Source: Aquamicrobium sp. (GTDB lineage Bacteria > Pseudomonadota > Alphaproteobacteria > Rhizobiales > Rhizobiaceae). From it: DNA of 64,000 bases. Numbering within the stretch: position 1 is the first letter of the stretch; the number at the start of each line of letters is the position of its first letter. Shown here piece after piece: positions 1 through 8,801 of the stretch. The notes under the pieces are model-generated. The model saw only the letters and a list, made by a program, of their open reading frames with translations. It did not search any database and had not been told where the DNA came from. Location: the NCBI GenBank assembly GCA_019739225.1, contig JAHHDT010000003.1, positions 124,001 through 188,000 on the forward strand, given 5' to 3'. The position numbers were made by a program, and so were the translations under genes.

Positions 1-94
1 CGATTGAAGCGTGTCGAAGGAGACCCGTCGGGAACCTCTCCCGGCGGGTCACTTCAGCCGGCACGCGAGTACTTCACACAGGCAGAGGCCACCC

Positions 95-217
95 ATGACC
101 CGCAAATCCCGATCAATCGCCATCATGCTGTCGGTCATCTCGATGCTCGCGCTGCTCGTGATCCTCGTCGCACGCGCCTGGATCGACGCCGGGCCAATTG
201 TCGATTTGCGCCTTTAG
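95..217 (+). CDS. Possible 40-residue single-TM protein
   Basis: The ATG at 95 opens a 40-codon frame with a basic N-terminus (MTRKSRS), one hydrophobic segment of about 18 residues (positions 9-26) and a short polar tail. That is the shape of a single-pass inner-membrane peptide or an uncleaved signal anchor. The upstream purine run is weak, and the same frame stays open further upstream to position 11. No family is recognised. It lies on the same strand, 56 bases before the GNAT gene. It could be a chance hydrophobic ORF, so confidence is low. Confidence 0.3.
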   Translation: MTRKSRSIAIMLSVISMLALLVILVARAWIDAGPIVDLRL

Positions 218-273
218 GCTCGAGGCACCCGAAGCATTCAAAGTACGACTCACGCCCGCTTGGAGGGACAATC

Positions 274-840
274 ATGCTGAAACCAGGTACTCCATTCTCC
301 TACCGTGTCCGCCCAGCCCTTTCGGCTGACATTCCGGCGATACGTGCGATGCAGGAGCGCTCAATGTGGGTGCTCGGCGGCGACTTCTATACTCCGACCC
401 AGATCGCCAATTTCCTCACCCGGTTTGGGACGATGGACGATGCCGTGGTGAAAGAGGGCCATTTTTTCGTGGCGGAGGACCTGCGCGGCGCCATTCTCGG
501 AAGTGGCGGCTGGACATGTCTGCGACCCGCCTACGCCCAGGAATTGTCTGTAGGCGAAGCCGCCACCGGCATGCCGACAGTTCGCAGCGTGTTTGTCGAT
601 CCTGCCGCCACTCGCCGCGGTATTGCATCGGCAATCATGGCGCAGATCGAAAATGACGCGCTCGCAGATGGTGTCGATGTGCTTCAGCTGACGGCCACTC
701 TCTCCGGAGCTCCCCTTTACAAGTCGTTCGGATATGAGACGGAGGAAAACACGGAGTTGATCCTCCCGGACCTGTCGCGATTCAAATGCATCAAGATGCG
801 GAAGTCGCTAGTCGAAAGGCCGAGACGAGCATCTGCTTGA
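274..840 (+). CDS. GNAT-family N-acetyltransferase
   Basis: A 188-residue single-domain protein of the Gcn5-related N-acetyltransferase fold. Members transfer an acetyl group from acetyl-CoA to an amine; the substrate here is unknown. The core shows strand beta4 (VRSVFVDPAATRRGIAS) carrying the acetyl-CoA-binding R-R-G-I-A signature of motif A, followed by the motif B stretch LSGAPLYKSFGYE, where the Tyr and Phe-Gly-Tyr are typical. I chose the ATG at 274 because AGGGA lies just before it and the protein then begins at the family's usual first strand. The frame is open upstream to position 4, but that extension has no domain character. It appears monocistronic. Confidence 0.85.
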   Translation: MLKPGTPFSYRVRPALSADIPAIRAMQERSMWVLGGDFYTPTQIANFLTRFGTMDDAVVKEGHFFVAEDLRGAILGSGGWTCLRPAYAQELSVGEAATGMPTVRSVFVDPAATRRGIASAIMAQIENDALADGVDVLQLTATLSGAPLYKSFGYETEENTELILPDLSRFKCIKMRKSLVERPRRASA

Positions 841-1032
841 CCGCCGACGACTGAGCGGAATTGCTGTCGGAGAAAGTGGCCCCGAACCTCACGGAGGTGG
901 CTGACTACAAGTCAATGATGCCGTTTGAATGCAAGTTTTTTATGCTCCACGATTGCGAGTTAAGGATGTCCGCCTTTTCCTGGCCCCGCAGATCGGTGTA
1001 GAGCTGGTAGATATAGCTGCTGTTGAGAGCAG

Positions 1033-1246
1033 CTTCTTCTTCCGGGTGAATTTGCTTGAATGCCATCACCACATCGGGCAGCACCGACCTTGTGATGTTG
1101 GGCAGGGCTCCGAGCGTCACGACCTCCGACTGCCCCTCTCCGGAGGCCTCCGCAAAGCCGGTCGACAGGTGCGCAACGCCCATGTCGGCGAAAGGGTAGA
1201 GCTTTGCGCCTGCCTTAGTCAGATCAAGGTGATCTTGCCGCGCAAC
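1033..1246 (-). pseudogene. LysR-type regulator, internal fragment
   Basis: Read on the minus strand, this stretch encodes an internal slice of a LysR regulator of the GbpR-like kind. It covers the end of the linker helix (AGAKLYPFADMGVAHL) and the first strand and helix of the effector domain (VTLGALPNITRSVLPDVV, then FKQIHP). Similarity stops just after IHP. The N-terminal DNA-binding domain and almost all of the effector domain are missing, and nothing LysR-like flanks it. It sits immediately downstream of the acetyl-CoA hydrolase gene. I read it as a decayed remnant. Confidence is moderate because the fragment is short. Confidence 0.5.
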
Positions 1247-1249
1247 GGC

Positions 1250-3109
1250 TCAATTCGCGTCCACGCTTGCCGCGAAGGCACCCTTGACGGCGAGCTTGGA
1301 GAGCCGTTCCCTGAGCGTTCGCGGCCGGTCAAGCGCCAACCGCTCCAGGCAGGCGCGCAGGTTCGGATCAGAGCTGCTTGCTACAATCCCCCTCCACAGC
1401 AGGCTGGCCATTGTTGTCGGCGAACCCGAGGCCGCCTTCAGGATCGACAGGGCCGGGAGCAGGCGTTGCTCCATCTCGCTGAAATCGGTGCCGAATGGGA
1501 ATGCCCGCAGCGAACCGTCCTTCACGAAAGGAGAAAGCCAGGTTCGCACCCGGTCCGGCAAGTTTTGTCCGTGCCGCTCCGGGACGACCGCGTGTTTAGG
1601 GAGTTTTCCGGCAGATTTGGCTCTCTCCAACAGCTCCGGCTGGAACCGGCTGTCGGCGATCGCGATCATCGCCATGACGCAATGCGCATCCGAGCGGCCG
1701 CGCAGATCGGCGATGCCATATTCCGTCACTATGATATCCCGCAGATGGCGCGGGATCGTCTCGTGCGGATGATCCCATACGATGTTGGACGTGACCTTGC
1801 CCCCGCTTTGTCTTGTGGCGGGGAGCGTAATGACGGCCCGTGCATCGCGGAGCGCAAAGGCCTGGTCGACAAAATTGAACTGGCCCCCAACGCCGCTGAC
1901 GATCTGGCCGCTGGCGGTCACGTCCGATATGATTCCGCCCAGCGCCGTCGCCTTCATGGCCGAGTTCACGAACCGCGCGCTGCGCCGTGCCTCGCGTTTT
2001 GCATCCTCGTTGCCGTAGAGCTGGTTGGTGAAGGAGACCGGCATCATCTGGATGCGAGCGCGCTCTTGCCGTGGCATGTCGCGCAAGGTGCGATAGAAGT
2101 CGCGGCAGTCGAGGAAGAAGCCGGCGTGAACTGCGGCGCCATCCACCTCCCGGCTGATGACCCCCGCTCTCAGCAGTTCCACGATGCCTTGAACCAGCAT
2201 TTCGGTGACGCTGTAGAGTCCTTGCTTGAAACTGTCGGTCTCGGCAGCCGCGAGACCCGGAAACGGGGAGGCGGCCATAATAGCGCGCACCTTGTCCGGG
2301 GCATGATGCCTCAGAATGAGAGACGATGCGACAGCGTCGCCGACGGAGCCGATTCCGATCTGTAGCGTGCCGCCGTCCGGCACCAATCCGGAAACATGCA
2401 GGCCAATAGCGTGATCGCGCTCCCCGACGGGACGCTTGGGCACGGAGAACAGCTCGAAGTCCGTCGCAGGGTCATCGAGCAGGCAGTCGACGTCGTCACG
2501 CGAGATCTCGCCCGCACCGGGCATGAAGGGGAGTTCCGAATTGACCTCGCCGGCGAGCATGAAATCCTGATCACCGCGGGCGCGGGCACGCAGCAAGTCC
2601 ACGGTAATATCGGTGTTGCAGGACAGGCTCAGACGATCGCCATCCCGCGCGAGCAGCTGGGCAATCACATTAGGGCGCCGCGCCATCAGGAAGTGCAACG
2701 CATGGGTATAGTTCGCGGCGATGTAGCTCTGCTGCGCCGCCTCATGGTCCAGCCAGCTGCCGGCCTGGAAGAAGAATTCCTGGACCTTGATGTTGTCGGG
2801 CAACGTCCCGTCGGAAAGCCGCGTCGCATAGATAAGAGGCGTATAAGCGCCAAACAGCCGATCGGCAGCCGGCTCGAGGAAACGCTTTTCCAGATCGCTC
2901 CCCGCCTCTGGTCGCTGCAAGGTCAGTGCGGTGAAAATGTGCAGGCTGATCGATCTGTCTTCAATCGCCAGTTCGGTCAATGCGTTGGTGATCGTGTTCG
3001 CCTTGCCCAGCCCCAGGGGAAGGGCAAGCCGAATGTCGCCACCGGTCCGCTCGACAAGGCGCCTAGCCATCGCCCCCGCGTCGTCGAAATCAACTTGCCT
3101 GCCAGTCAT
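1250..3109 (-). CDS. Acetyl-CoA hydrolase/transferase family protein
   Basis: A protein of about 619 residues of the acetyl-CoA hydrolase/CoA-transferase family. These enzymes hydrolyse an acyl-CoA or move CoA between carboxylates. The hallmark GVGGQFNFVDQA lies in the C-terminal catalytic domain, followed by the conserved TEYGIADLRGRSD block. The protein is longer than typical 4-hydroxybutyrate CoA-transferases because of extra C-terminal sequence. It is the last gene of a three-gene minus-strand operon behind a thiolase and a FadJ-like protein. I favour the ATG at 3109, one base after the upstream TGA (TGA-A-ATG), which implies translational coupling. An in-frame ATG at 3175 would overlap fadJ by 65 bases. 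The context suggests CoA release or recycling at the end of a beta-oxidation-like route. The substrate is unknown. Confidence 0.85.
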   Translation of the reverse strand: MTGRQVDFDDAGAMARRLVERTGGDIRLALPLGLGKANTITNALTELAIEDRSISLHIFTALTLQRPEAGSDLEKRFLEPAADRLFGAYTPLIYATRLSDGTLPDNIKVQEFFFQAGSWLDHEAAQQSYIAANYTHALHFLMARRPNVIAQLLARDGDRLSLSCNTDITVDLLRARARGDQDFMLAGEVNSELPFMPGAGEISRDDVDCLLDDPATDFELFSVPKRPVGERDHAIGLHVSGLVPDGGTLQIGIGSVGDAVASSLILRHHAPDKVRAIMAASPFPGLAAAETDSFKQGLYSVTEMLVQGIVELLRAGVISREVDGAAVHAGFFLDCRDFYRTLRDMPRQERARIQMMPVSFTNQLYGNEDAKREARRSARFVNSAMKATALGGIISDVTASGQIVSGVGGQFNFVDQAFALRDARAVITLPATRQSGGKVTSNIVWDHPHETIPRHLRDIIVTEYGIADLRGRSDAHCVMAMIAIADSRFQPELLERAKSAGKLPKHAVVPERHGQNLPDRVRTWLSPFVKDGSLRAFPFGTDFSEMEQRLLPALSILKAASGSPTTMASLLWRGIVASSSDPNLRACLERLALDRPRTLRERLSKLAVKGAFAASVDAN

Positions 3110-3110
3110 T

Positions 3111-5198
3111 TCAACCCAGATCCTGCCAGCCGGGATCGGGGCGGAACCGCGGACCGTGTGCGTTGGCAAGCTCATTCAAACGCGCAGCGATTTCGTCTGG
3201 CCCTCGCGATTTGGCGTAATGCATTGGCCCGCCTCGGAACGGCGCAAATCCGGTTGCGAAAATCATTGTACCATCCAGTTGATCACTGTCACGAACAACG
3301 CCCAGGCGCAGACATTCCACGCAGGCATTCACCATTGGCAGGATCAGGCGATCGGTGATGTCATCCGGCACGCCGTCGCCGGAGGCAGTGCCCCTGCGGG
3401 CCTTGCCGTCCTTCCACTCGTAGAAGCCTCGCCCTGCCTTCTTTCCGGTGTCGCCCTTGTCGACCTTCTCGCGCAGCCATCCGGGAATATTCGGCATCGG
3501 TTTGTCCAGCCCGGATTTCAGGCTTTCGGCGACCTGGATGCAGATGTCGAGCCCGACCTGGTCGGCCAACTCCACCGGTCCAACCGGCATACCGAACCGT
3601 TCCGCGGCGCGGTCGATGACCTCCTTGTCGCAACCTTCCTCCATCAGTTGCATCGCTTCCAGCAGATATGGCGTCAGCGCGCGGTTCACCAGGAATCCGG
3701 GATAGTTACGCACGAGAGCCGGCAGGCGGCTGATGGCGCCGCAAAAAGCGGTCAGCTGTGCGGATACGGTCCCGAACGTGCCGTCATGCGTTACGACCTC
3801 GACCAGCTGCATTTTCGAGACAGGATTGAAGAAGTGCAGCCCGGCGAAGCGGCTGGGGCGGCTCAGGTTCTTGGCCAGTTCGGTGAGGGAAAGCGACGAG
3901 GTGTTGGTCGCCAATGTAGCGGTCGATTTCATCCGCGGCTCGAGACCGGCATATATCCTGGATTTCAGCTCGGGGTCTTCCGGACCCGCCTCGATAACGA
4001 GGTCTGCCTTGGGTACGCCAAGCTGTTCAGGATCCGGCATCAGCCGGTCAAGCGCATCACGTGTCTCGATACTGGTCAGGTGCTGCTCGCTGGATAATGT
4101 GCCTGCGCGGCGCACGGCCCGACCCAGGGCCCGGACATCCGGATCGAAAAGCGTGACCGTCTTGCCTTTCAGGGCGCACCATGCGGCGATCTCGGTCCCC
4201 ATCGTGCCTGCGCCGACCACGTGGACATGCGCGATGCCGTCATCGCCCCGCGCCTCATCTTTCAGGGCCTGCTGCAGGAAAAAGACCCGCACGAGATTCC
4301 GCGACGTTTCGCTGGTCACGAGCTGAGCGAAGGATTCGATCTCACCTTGCTGCATGGCCTTGGGATCGTCGCCATGCGTCTCCCAGAGATCGATCAGCGC
4401 GTAGGGCGCCGGGTAGTGGTCTTTGGGTGCGCGATCGGCCGCATTCTCGCGCATCTTGCGCGCGGCATAGCTGCGGGCAACCGGAAGGGATTTGACGCGG
4501 TCCGACAGGCCTGGCCCGTCCCGCTCCAGCCTTCCCTCGATCGCGGCGCGCACGGCTGCTTTCACATGGCGTTCCTGCACCACCGCATCGGCGATGCCGA
4601 GCGCGCGCGCCTTCTTGGTGTAGGCCGTCTTGCCCGTCAGCATGTGCGTCATGGCTTCCACCGGATCGATCCGACCCGGGAGCCGGAAGGTTCCACCGAG
4701 CCCCGGGTGCAAGCCCAGATTGATCTCGGGAAAACCGAAACTGGCGCCGTCCACGGCAATGATACGGTCGCAGGCCAATGCGATCTCGAAACCGCCGCCC
4801 AGAGCGTATCCATGCACAACACAGATGGTTAGACAGTCGAGCGCGTCCAGCCGGTCGAGAACCGAATGGCCCTGGCTCAAAACGGCCTTCACCTCGGCAA
4901 CATCCTCAAGCTTGCGAAACATCGATATGTCAGCTCCGGCCGCGAACCCATCAGCCTTGCCGGACCGGATCACCACGCCCTTCGGCGGCTCCTGTTCGAT
5001 GGCATCGAGTTGCCGGTCCAGCCCTTCGAGCACGTCGCGCGAAACAGTGTTTGCGCCGGCTCCCGCGCAATCCAGAGCCAGCCAGAGTACCCCATGCGCA
5101 TCGCGCGCGGCGCGCCACGGGCCCTCCGGTTCGGCGGTGTGGACCGGGCCGAGCTCAAGCTTCGTTTTGCTGAGGTGGGTCAGAACCGGATCCGTCAC
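3111..5198 (-). CDS. fadJ: FadJ-like enoyl-CoA hydratase/3-hydroxyacyl-CoA dehydrogenase
   Basis: About 695 residues, the usual length of the bifunctional beta-oxidation alpha subunit. The N-terminal crotonase domain shows the oxyanion-hole stretches FAAGADISMF and GYALGGGFEIALACD and the block INLGLHPGLGGT. A Rossmann domain follows near residue 320 (VVGAGTMGTEIAAW), with HFFNPVSKM carrying the catalytic His, and then two C-terminal 3HCDH domains. It would hydrate 2-enoyl-CoA and oxidise the 3-hydroxyacyl-CoA with NAD. I place the start at the GTG at 5198, whose GTGA overlaps the thiolase stop. The frame runs further upstream to 5246 without family character. Gene order is thiolase, fadJ, acyl-CoA hydrolase. 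Chain-length specificity cannot be read from the sequence. Confidence 0.9.
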   Translation of the reverse strand: MTDPVLTHLSKTKLELGPVHTAEPEGPWRAARDAHGVLWLALDCAGAGANTVSRDVLEGLDRQLDAIEQEPPKGVVIRSGKADGFAAGADISMFRKLEDVAEVKAVLSQGHSVLDRLDALDCLTICVVHGYALGGGFEIALACDRIIAVDGASFGFPEINLGLHPGLGGTFRLPGRIDPVEAMTHMLTGKTAYTKKARALGIADAVVQERHVKAAVRAAIEGRLERDGPGLSDRVKSLPVARSYAARKMRENAADRAPKDHYPAPYALIDLWETHGDDPKAMQQGEIESFAQLVTSETSRNLVRVFFLQQALKDEARGDDGIAHVHVVGAGTMGTEIAAWCALKGKTVTLFDPDVRALGRAVRRAGTLSSEQHLTSIETRDALDRLMPDPEQLGVPKADLVIEAGPEDPELKSRIYAGLEPRMKSTATLATNTSSLSLTELAKNLSRPSRFAGLHFFNPVSKMQLVEVVTHDGTFGTVSAQLTAFCGAISRLPALVRNYPGFLVNRALTPYLLEAMQLMEEGCDKEVIDRAAERFGMPVGPVELADQVGLDICIQVAESLKSGLDKPMPNIPGWLREKVDKGDTGKKAGRGFYEWKDGKARRGTASGDGVPDDITDRLILPMVNACVECLRLGVVRDSDQLDGTMIFATGFAPFRGGPMHYAKSRGPDEIAARLNELANAHGPRFRPDPGWQDLG

Positions 5199-6484
5199 GT
5201 CACTACCTCCAGCAGCATCGCGCCGCCCTGGCCGCCGCCGATGCACTCCGTCGCGATGCCGCGCTTTTCTCCCCGAGCTTTCATTGCGTTGGCCAAATGC
5301 AGCACGATACGGTTTCCGCTGGTGCCAACAGGGTGGCCCAGTGCAATGGCGCCGCCATCGACATTGAGTCGATCGTCGTCGATGCGCCCGAAGGTGCTAT
5401 CCAGACCCAACACGTCCCGGCAGAAAGCATCATCCTCCCAGGCCGCAAGGCAGGCGAGGACCTGCGCGGCGAAGGCCTCATTCAATTCCCAAAGGCCGAT
5501 GTCCTCGCAGCTCAGACCCTGGCGCCGAGTAATCGCGGTCGAACACAGAACCGGCCCCAACCCCATGATGGAAGGATCGAGCGCTGACCACTCGCTGTCG
5601 ACGATCCGCGCTAGAGGCGACAGTCCGTGCTCTTCGAGCGCCTTTTCAGACGCGACAATCACCCATGAGGCGCCGTCGGTGATCTGACTTGCGTTGCCCG
5701 CGGTTACCTTGCCATAAGGTTTTTCGAAGACCGGTTTAAGCTTGGCCAGCGCCTCCATATCGCTGTCGCGGCGCACGCCGTCATCGTGATCGTAATGGTG
5801 CCCGTCGCGGTCGAACGCGGTCATCACCTCGCCTGCGAGACGCCCCTCGTCTTGCGCCCGTGCTAGGCGCTGGTGGCTTTCCATCGCGTAGGCGTCCGCC
5901 CGTTCACGACTAATCCCAAAACGATGCGCAAGAATCTCGGCAGTCTGTCCCATATTCAGATCCGTGATGGGGTCGGTCAGGCCCCGTTCGAGGCCCAGTA
6001 TTGGTTTGAAAAAATCCGGTCGCAACCCGGTCAGCTTTGACGCCATGCCCAACGGCCCCTTGGCCGTGGCCAGCTGCGCGTACCATTCAACTGCTTCCTC
6101 CCGCAGTACCAGCGGTGCATGGCTGAGCGATTCCGCGCCGCCTGCGAGGATCAGGTCTTGTTTGCCCTCGCGGATGTAGCGGTAGGCGGTGTCGATGGAC
6201 TGCATGCCGGACCCACAGTTGATCTGGACGGTGAAGGCGGGCATCGCGGTGCCCATGCCAAGCCGAAGAGCGGCAACACGGCCCGGGTTCATTTCATCCG
6301 CGATGACGTTGACGCAGCCGAGAATGACGAGATCGAAGGCGTCACGCGCAAATGGCTGACGCGCCAAGAGTGGACGACCGCATTGAACAGCCAGGTCAAC
6401 TGGCGTGAAGGGCCCCGGCTTGCCGCGCGCCTTGAGAAAGGGCGTACGCGCGCCGTCCACGAGATAGACAGGGCGGTCGTTCAT
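5195..6484 (-). CDS. fadI: Thiolase (acetyl-CoA C-acyltransferase, FadI-like)
   Basis: A 429-residue thiolase that would cleave 3-ketoacyl-CoA to acetyl-CoA, or run the condensation in reverse. The nucleophilic Cys lies in QINCGSGMQS (about residue 90), the catalytic His in ALGHPVGTSG, and the second catalytic Cys in ECIGGGQGGAM near the C-terminus. The NEAFAAQ block is also present. The ATG at 6484 opens the protein directly on the first strand (VYLVDGARTPF). It is the first gene of the thiolase-fadJ-hydrolase operon and shares four bases with fadJ. The length and motifs fit the FadI/AtoB type better than a synthase. Family assignment is secure; the substrate is inferred. Confidence 0.9.
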   Translation of the reverse strand: MNDRPVYLVDGARTPFLKARGKPGPFTPVDLAVQCGRPLLARQPFARDAFDLVILGCVNVIADEMNPGRVAALRLGMGTAMPAFTVQINCGSGMQSIDTAYRYIREGKQDLILAGGAESLSHAPLVLREEAVEWYAQLATAKGPLGMASKLTGLRPDFFKPILGLERGLTDPITDLNMGQTAEILAHRFGISRERADAYAMESHQRLARAQDEGRLAGEVMTAFDRDGHHYDHDDGVRRDSDMEALAKLKPVFEKPYGKVTAGNASQITDGASWVIVASEKALEEHGLSPLARIVDSEWSALDPSIMGLGPVLCSTAITRRQGLSCEDIGLWELNEAFAAQVLACLAAWEDDAFCRDVLGLDSTFGRIDDDRLNVDGGAIALGHPVGTSGNRIVLHLANAMKARGEKRGIATECIGGGQGGAMLLEVVT

Positions 6485-7045
6485 TCAACATCTCCTTGGC
6501 GTATCCCCGCAGCGTGGCCATAGGTTTGGGCGGGGCCCGCGAGCACCGCAGCCAGCCTCTGTGATATCTTTACGTAGGCTTGAACAGCACGCCGGCAACA
6601 GCGCCGTCTCCGACAATCCGCTTCTGGGGGCACCTGTTAGGAGGATGCTGTTTTCTGTGGTCGTTGCGATCCGTGCGACCCGCAGATATGCACCCAATGA
6701 AAACTCAGTAATCGTGAGCTCACGGACATCATCGCGGAATCGGCTGTGCGACATGGCCACGCAATCGACTTCGATGGATCGCCGGCGAACGGTTAGTGCG
6801 TCTCGGTGGGGCCGGCTAACAAGCGCTTCGGCCCCTTATCGAAAGCGCGATGCTCTGGAGCCAGCGCCTCGAACAAAGCCAGCTCGAGCATGTATTCGCA
6901 TGTTGCCTGCTTGATCGCTCTCGCGGCCGCCATCGCCTTCTGGTTGCGAAGCTTCTACTCGTGGTAACTAACCAGGCATCGGGTTTGAATCGTGATGGAA
7001 CCACCCAGGCAAGCCTCCGTTCCGACGCGGAGGGAGACCCGTTCC
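6485..7045. other. Intergenic region with no supported gene
   Basis: About 560 bases separate the thiolase start from the next small gene. Several short open frames exist on both strands, but none has a good ribosome-binding site with family-like composition. The promoter of the fatty-acid operon should lie here, just right of 6484. I could not point to a convincing -35/-10 pair. Confidence 0.5.
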
Positions 7046-7207
7046 ATGCTACACGTTCGTCATTCGATCGAGGAATTGCGGCGCTATATCGCCCACAGTG
7101 AGGCTCGTTCCGAGCTTGAGGAGGTGGATGCCCTTCTCAGCGTTGCGCTGGAAGAGGTGCGGCGAAAGTTGGCTGCAGAGGCCCGGAAAGCGCCGCAGAG
7201 TAAGTAA
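7046..7207 (+). CDS. Small helical protein, unknown
   Basis: A 53-residue, strongly helical protein beginning MLHVRHSIEELRRY. It is rich in Glu, Arg and Leu in a heptad-like spacing and ends in a short basic tail (AAEARKAPQSK). The ATG at 7046 has a purine-rich GGAGGGAG about 10 bases upstream. An in-frame ATG at 6992 has no comparable site. I recognise no family. It converges with the zinc-ribbon gene that ends at 7217. It may be a coiled-coil adaptor; that is only inference. Confidence 0.5.
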   Translation: MLHVRHSIEELRRYIAHSEARSELEEVDALLSVALEEVRRKLAAEARKAPQSK

Positions 7208-7216
7208 TCTGAGGTC

Positions 7217-7432
7217 TCAATCAACGCGTCTTATCCGGCCCTTGTCGAGCCGGAAAACACCGTCATCGCCACCCTGCTTTTCGAAGTCGCTCAGCAACTC
7301 GTCCCATGTGCCGAGATATTCGCCGCAATCGTCACATACGATTTGTGTCAACGGCTTGGCCCCAGCCGGCAGCCGCAGCCGGATCGTGAGACAGTAGGGA
7401 CATTCCAACTGGTGGTTCAGGTATTCTCCCAT
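7217..7432 (-). CDS. Small zinc-ribbon protein
   Basis: A 71-residue protein with two Cys-x2-Cys knuckles (CPYC near residue 11 and CDDC near residue 33), separated by about 18 residues. This is the classic four-Cys zinc-ribbon layout. A short helical acidic segment (WDELLSDFEKQ) follows and then a basic tail (GRIRRVD). Proteins of this size and pattern occur in Rhizobiales but have no assigned function. It lies between a small helical gene (convergent) and another small minus-strand gene. The structural call is fairly sure; the role is unknown. Confidence 0.65.
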   Translation of the reverse strand: MGEYLNHQLECPYCLTIRLRLPAGAKPLTQIVCDDCGEYLGTWDELLSDFEKQGGDDGVFRLDKGRIRRVD

Positions 7433-7606
7433 GACAGATATCAGGGAGACTTGCGGACGTCTTTGTCAAGCGGAGCGGCCAAGGGTTCTGCTTCATTTCC
7501 GGCACTTTGCCGGCCTGAAACAACACCCTCGGCTCGCCACAGCCTTCGGCAGACCGGCCTCATGAACGGTTGTATCAGCCATTCCGATATCCGGACCGAG
7601 GTCCAG

Positions 7607-7828
7607 CTACTTCCCGCGCCGTGCTACGCTTCGAATTTTCTTGGCGGGCGCGGCCGGCATTTGAGCGTCGCGCGCGAGGCGCGCCGACCTGAGGCGCTCG
7701 GTCTTGGTGTCTCGCTTTGTAGCTTCCGCGTCCATGATCGCCCGTACGCTTCGAGTGATCGCATCCGCTTTCACTTCCTGCTTGTTGAGCTTCGGCCGAA
7801 ACACGGCGTCAATTGCAGCTTGATCCAA
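7607..7828 (-). CDS. Conserved small basic protein, unknown
   Basis: A 73-residue helical protein beginning with a TTG codon at 7828, preceded by a strong AAGGAG eight bases upstream. It contains IDAVFRPKLNKQEVKADAI, then a long charged helix (EATKRDTKTERLRSARLARD), and ends in a basic tail (AKKIRSVARRGK) that could bind nucleic acid. I know similar uncharacterised proteins from Rhizobiales but no function. It sits just downstream of cspA on the same strand, beyond the terminator at about 7846-7872. Confidence 0.6.
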   Translation of the reverse strand: MDQAAIDAVFRPKLNKQEVKADAITRSVRAIMDAEATKRDTKTERLRSARLARDAQMPAAPAKKIRSVARRGK

Positions 7829-7845
7829 AATCAGTCTCCTTGAAA

Positions 7846-7872
7846 TGAAAAAGGCCGGGAAAACCCGACCTT
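7846..7872 (-). terminator. Intrinsic terminator of cspA
   Basis: On the minus strand AAGGTCGGG, a TTTT loop and CCCGGCCTT form a nine-base-pair stem with one G-T pair, followed by a run of T. It lies about 65 bases beyond the cspA stop and has the standard form of a Rho-independent terminator. Confidence 0.75.
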
Positions 7873-7935
7873 CTCATTAGCGCCTCAAAAGCCAGTGCCA
7901 GTACATCCGTGGTCAAAAGCCTGAAGCGCAATTCA

Positions 7936-8145
7936 TTACGCGGCGATGAGGTTTTCAGCCGCGCTCTTGCCGTTGCGATTGTCCTTCACAACGTCGAAGC
8001 TGAGCTTCTGGCCTTCAACGAGGCTCCGCATTCCTGCACGCTCGACCGCCGAGATATGCACAAACACGTCTGGCTGTCCGCCGTCCTGTTCGATGAAACC
8101 AAAACCCTTGGTGGAATTGAAGAACTTGACTGTTCCATTGCTCAT
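7936..8145 (-). CDS. cspA: Cold-shock protein, CspA family
   Basis: A 69-residue single cold-shock domain. Both RNA-binding signatures are present: RNP1 as KGFGFIEQ (about residues 14-21) and RNP2 as VFVHISAV (about 27-34). The protein is cytoplasmic, binds single-stranded nucleic acid, and in this family acts as an RNA chaperone. The start has AAGGAAA a few bases upstream. An intrinsic terminator follows, and about 280 bases without a supported gene precede it, long enough for the extended leader usual in this family. Whether it is cold-inducible cannot be told from sequence, since alphaproteobacteria carry several paralogues. Confidence 0.95.
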   Translation of the reverse strand: MSNGTVKFFNSTKGFGFIEQDGGQPDVFVHISAVERAGMRSLVEGQKLSFDVVKDNRNGKSAAENLIAA

Positions 8146-8425
8146 AGCGATTTCCTTTCAAATCGGCATAGAAATTCGCCGCTTGCCCGAATGACAAACG
8201 CCGCAAGACACGAATTTGAGAGGGAAAATCGTAAGAGCGCCGCAGCGCGAGAACAAAGTTCGTCAGCAATTTCGATTTGGTGATACTAGACGTCAATTGC
8301 GCTTTGCACAAGAGCGGCCGAGATTAATACCTGGAATTGGCCTGGACGGCACACACTTTGCCCACGCCGAGTCTCCCGCTCGTCACGATGCTCACCGCAA
8401 CACTGGTGCGACGTCTGCTTGCGGA

Positions 8426-8686
8426 TCAGATAACCGTAGGGGCCGCACTTCTTGACTCGGTGACCTCATCGCCGCGCCTGCAACTGGCCGCGGAATCGTC
8501 GCGAACCATCGGCCTCGCCGTGCGCCGAATGGCGATGGGGCGCCGCAGAAGTTCTGCGAGCTTCCCTTCGATCTTGCGGCATCCGCAGTTGCGGGCATGA
8601 GCCAGGAGCCAGGCGATGCGCTCGTCCTTGCTCGCATTCTTCGGCATCTTGTGGGTTAGGTGCCACTCGCGATCGATTTTACCCAT
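8426..8686 (-). CDS. Conserved hypothetical protein
   Basis: An 86-residue protein starting MGKIDREWHLTHKMPKNAS. The segment MPKNASKDERIAWLLAHARNCGCRKI matches a short conserved Rhizobiales family in which the pattern MP.NA...R..W...HA..C.CR.IP recurs. After that the sequence turns basic and low in complexity, so the C-terminal 30 residues may be divergent. The CxC pair may bind metal. The function is unknown. The frame is open further upstream, but the conserved part begins at this ATG. Confidence 0.55.
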   Translation of the reverse strand: MGKIDREWHLTHKMPKNASKDERIAWLLAHARNCGCRKIEGKLAELLRRPIAIRRTARPMVRDDSAASCRRGDEVTESRSAAPTVI

Positions 8687-8801
8687 GAGGGACCACCCAC
8701 CATAATTCAATTGCGCGATTGCGCTCACTGCGTATTGCGCCGGATCAACATCTCTGCCGCGGGGAGCCCTATTCTTCTTTTTCCGAATAAGGAGACCTCC
8801 C

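Noticed and set aside
929-2365. Long plus-strand open frame opposite the acetyl-CoA hydrolase gene
   Set aside because: It is a mirror frame of a well-supported enzyme, without domains or a ribosome-binding site.
2396-5687. Several long plus-strand frames opposite fadJ and the thiolase gene
   Set aside because: G+C-rich antisense frames; their translations are Arg/Pro/Ser-rich with no family pattern.
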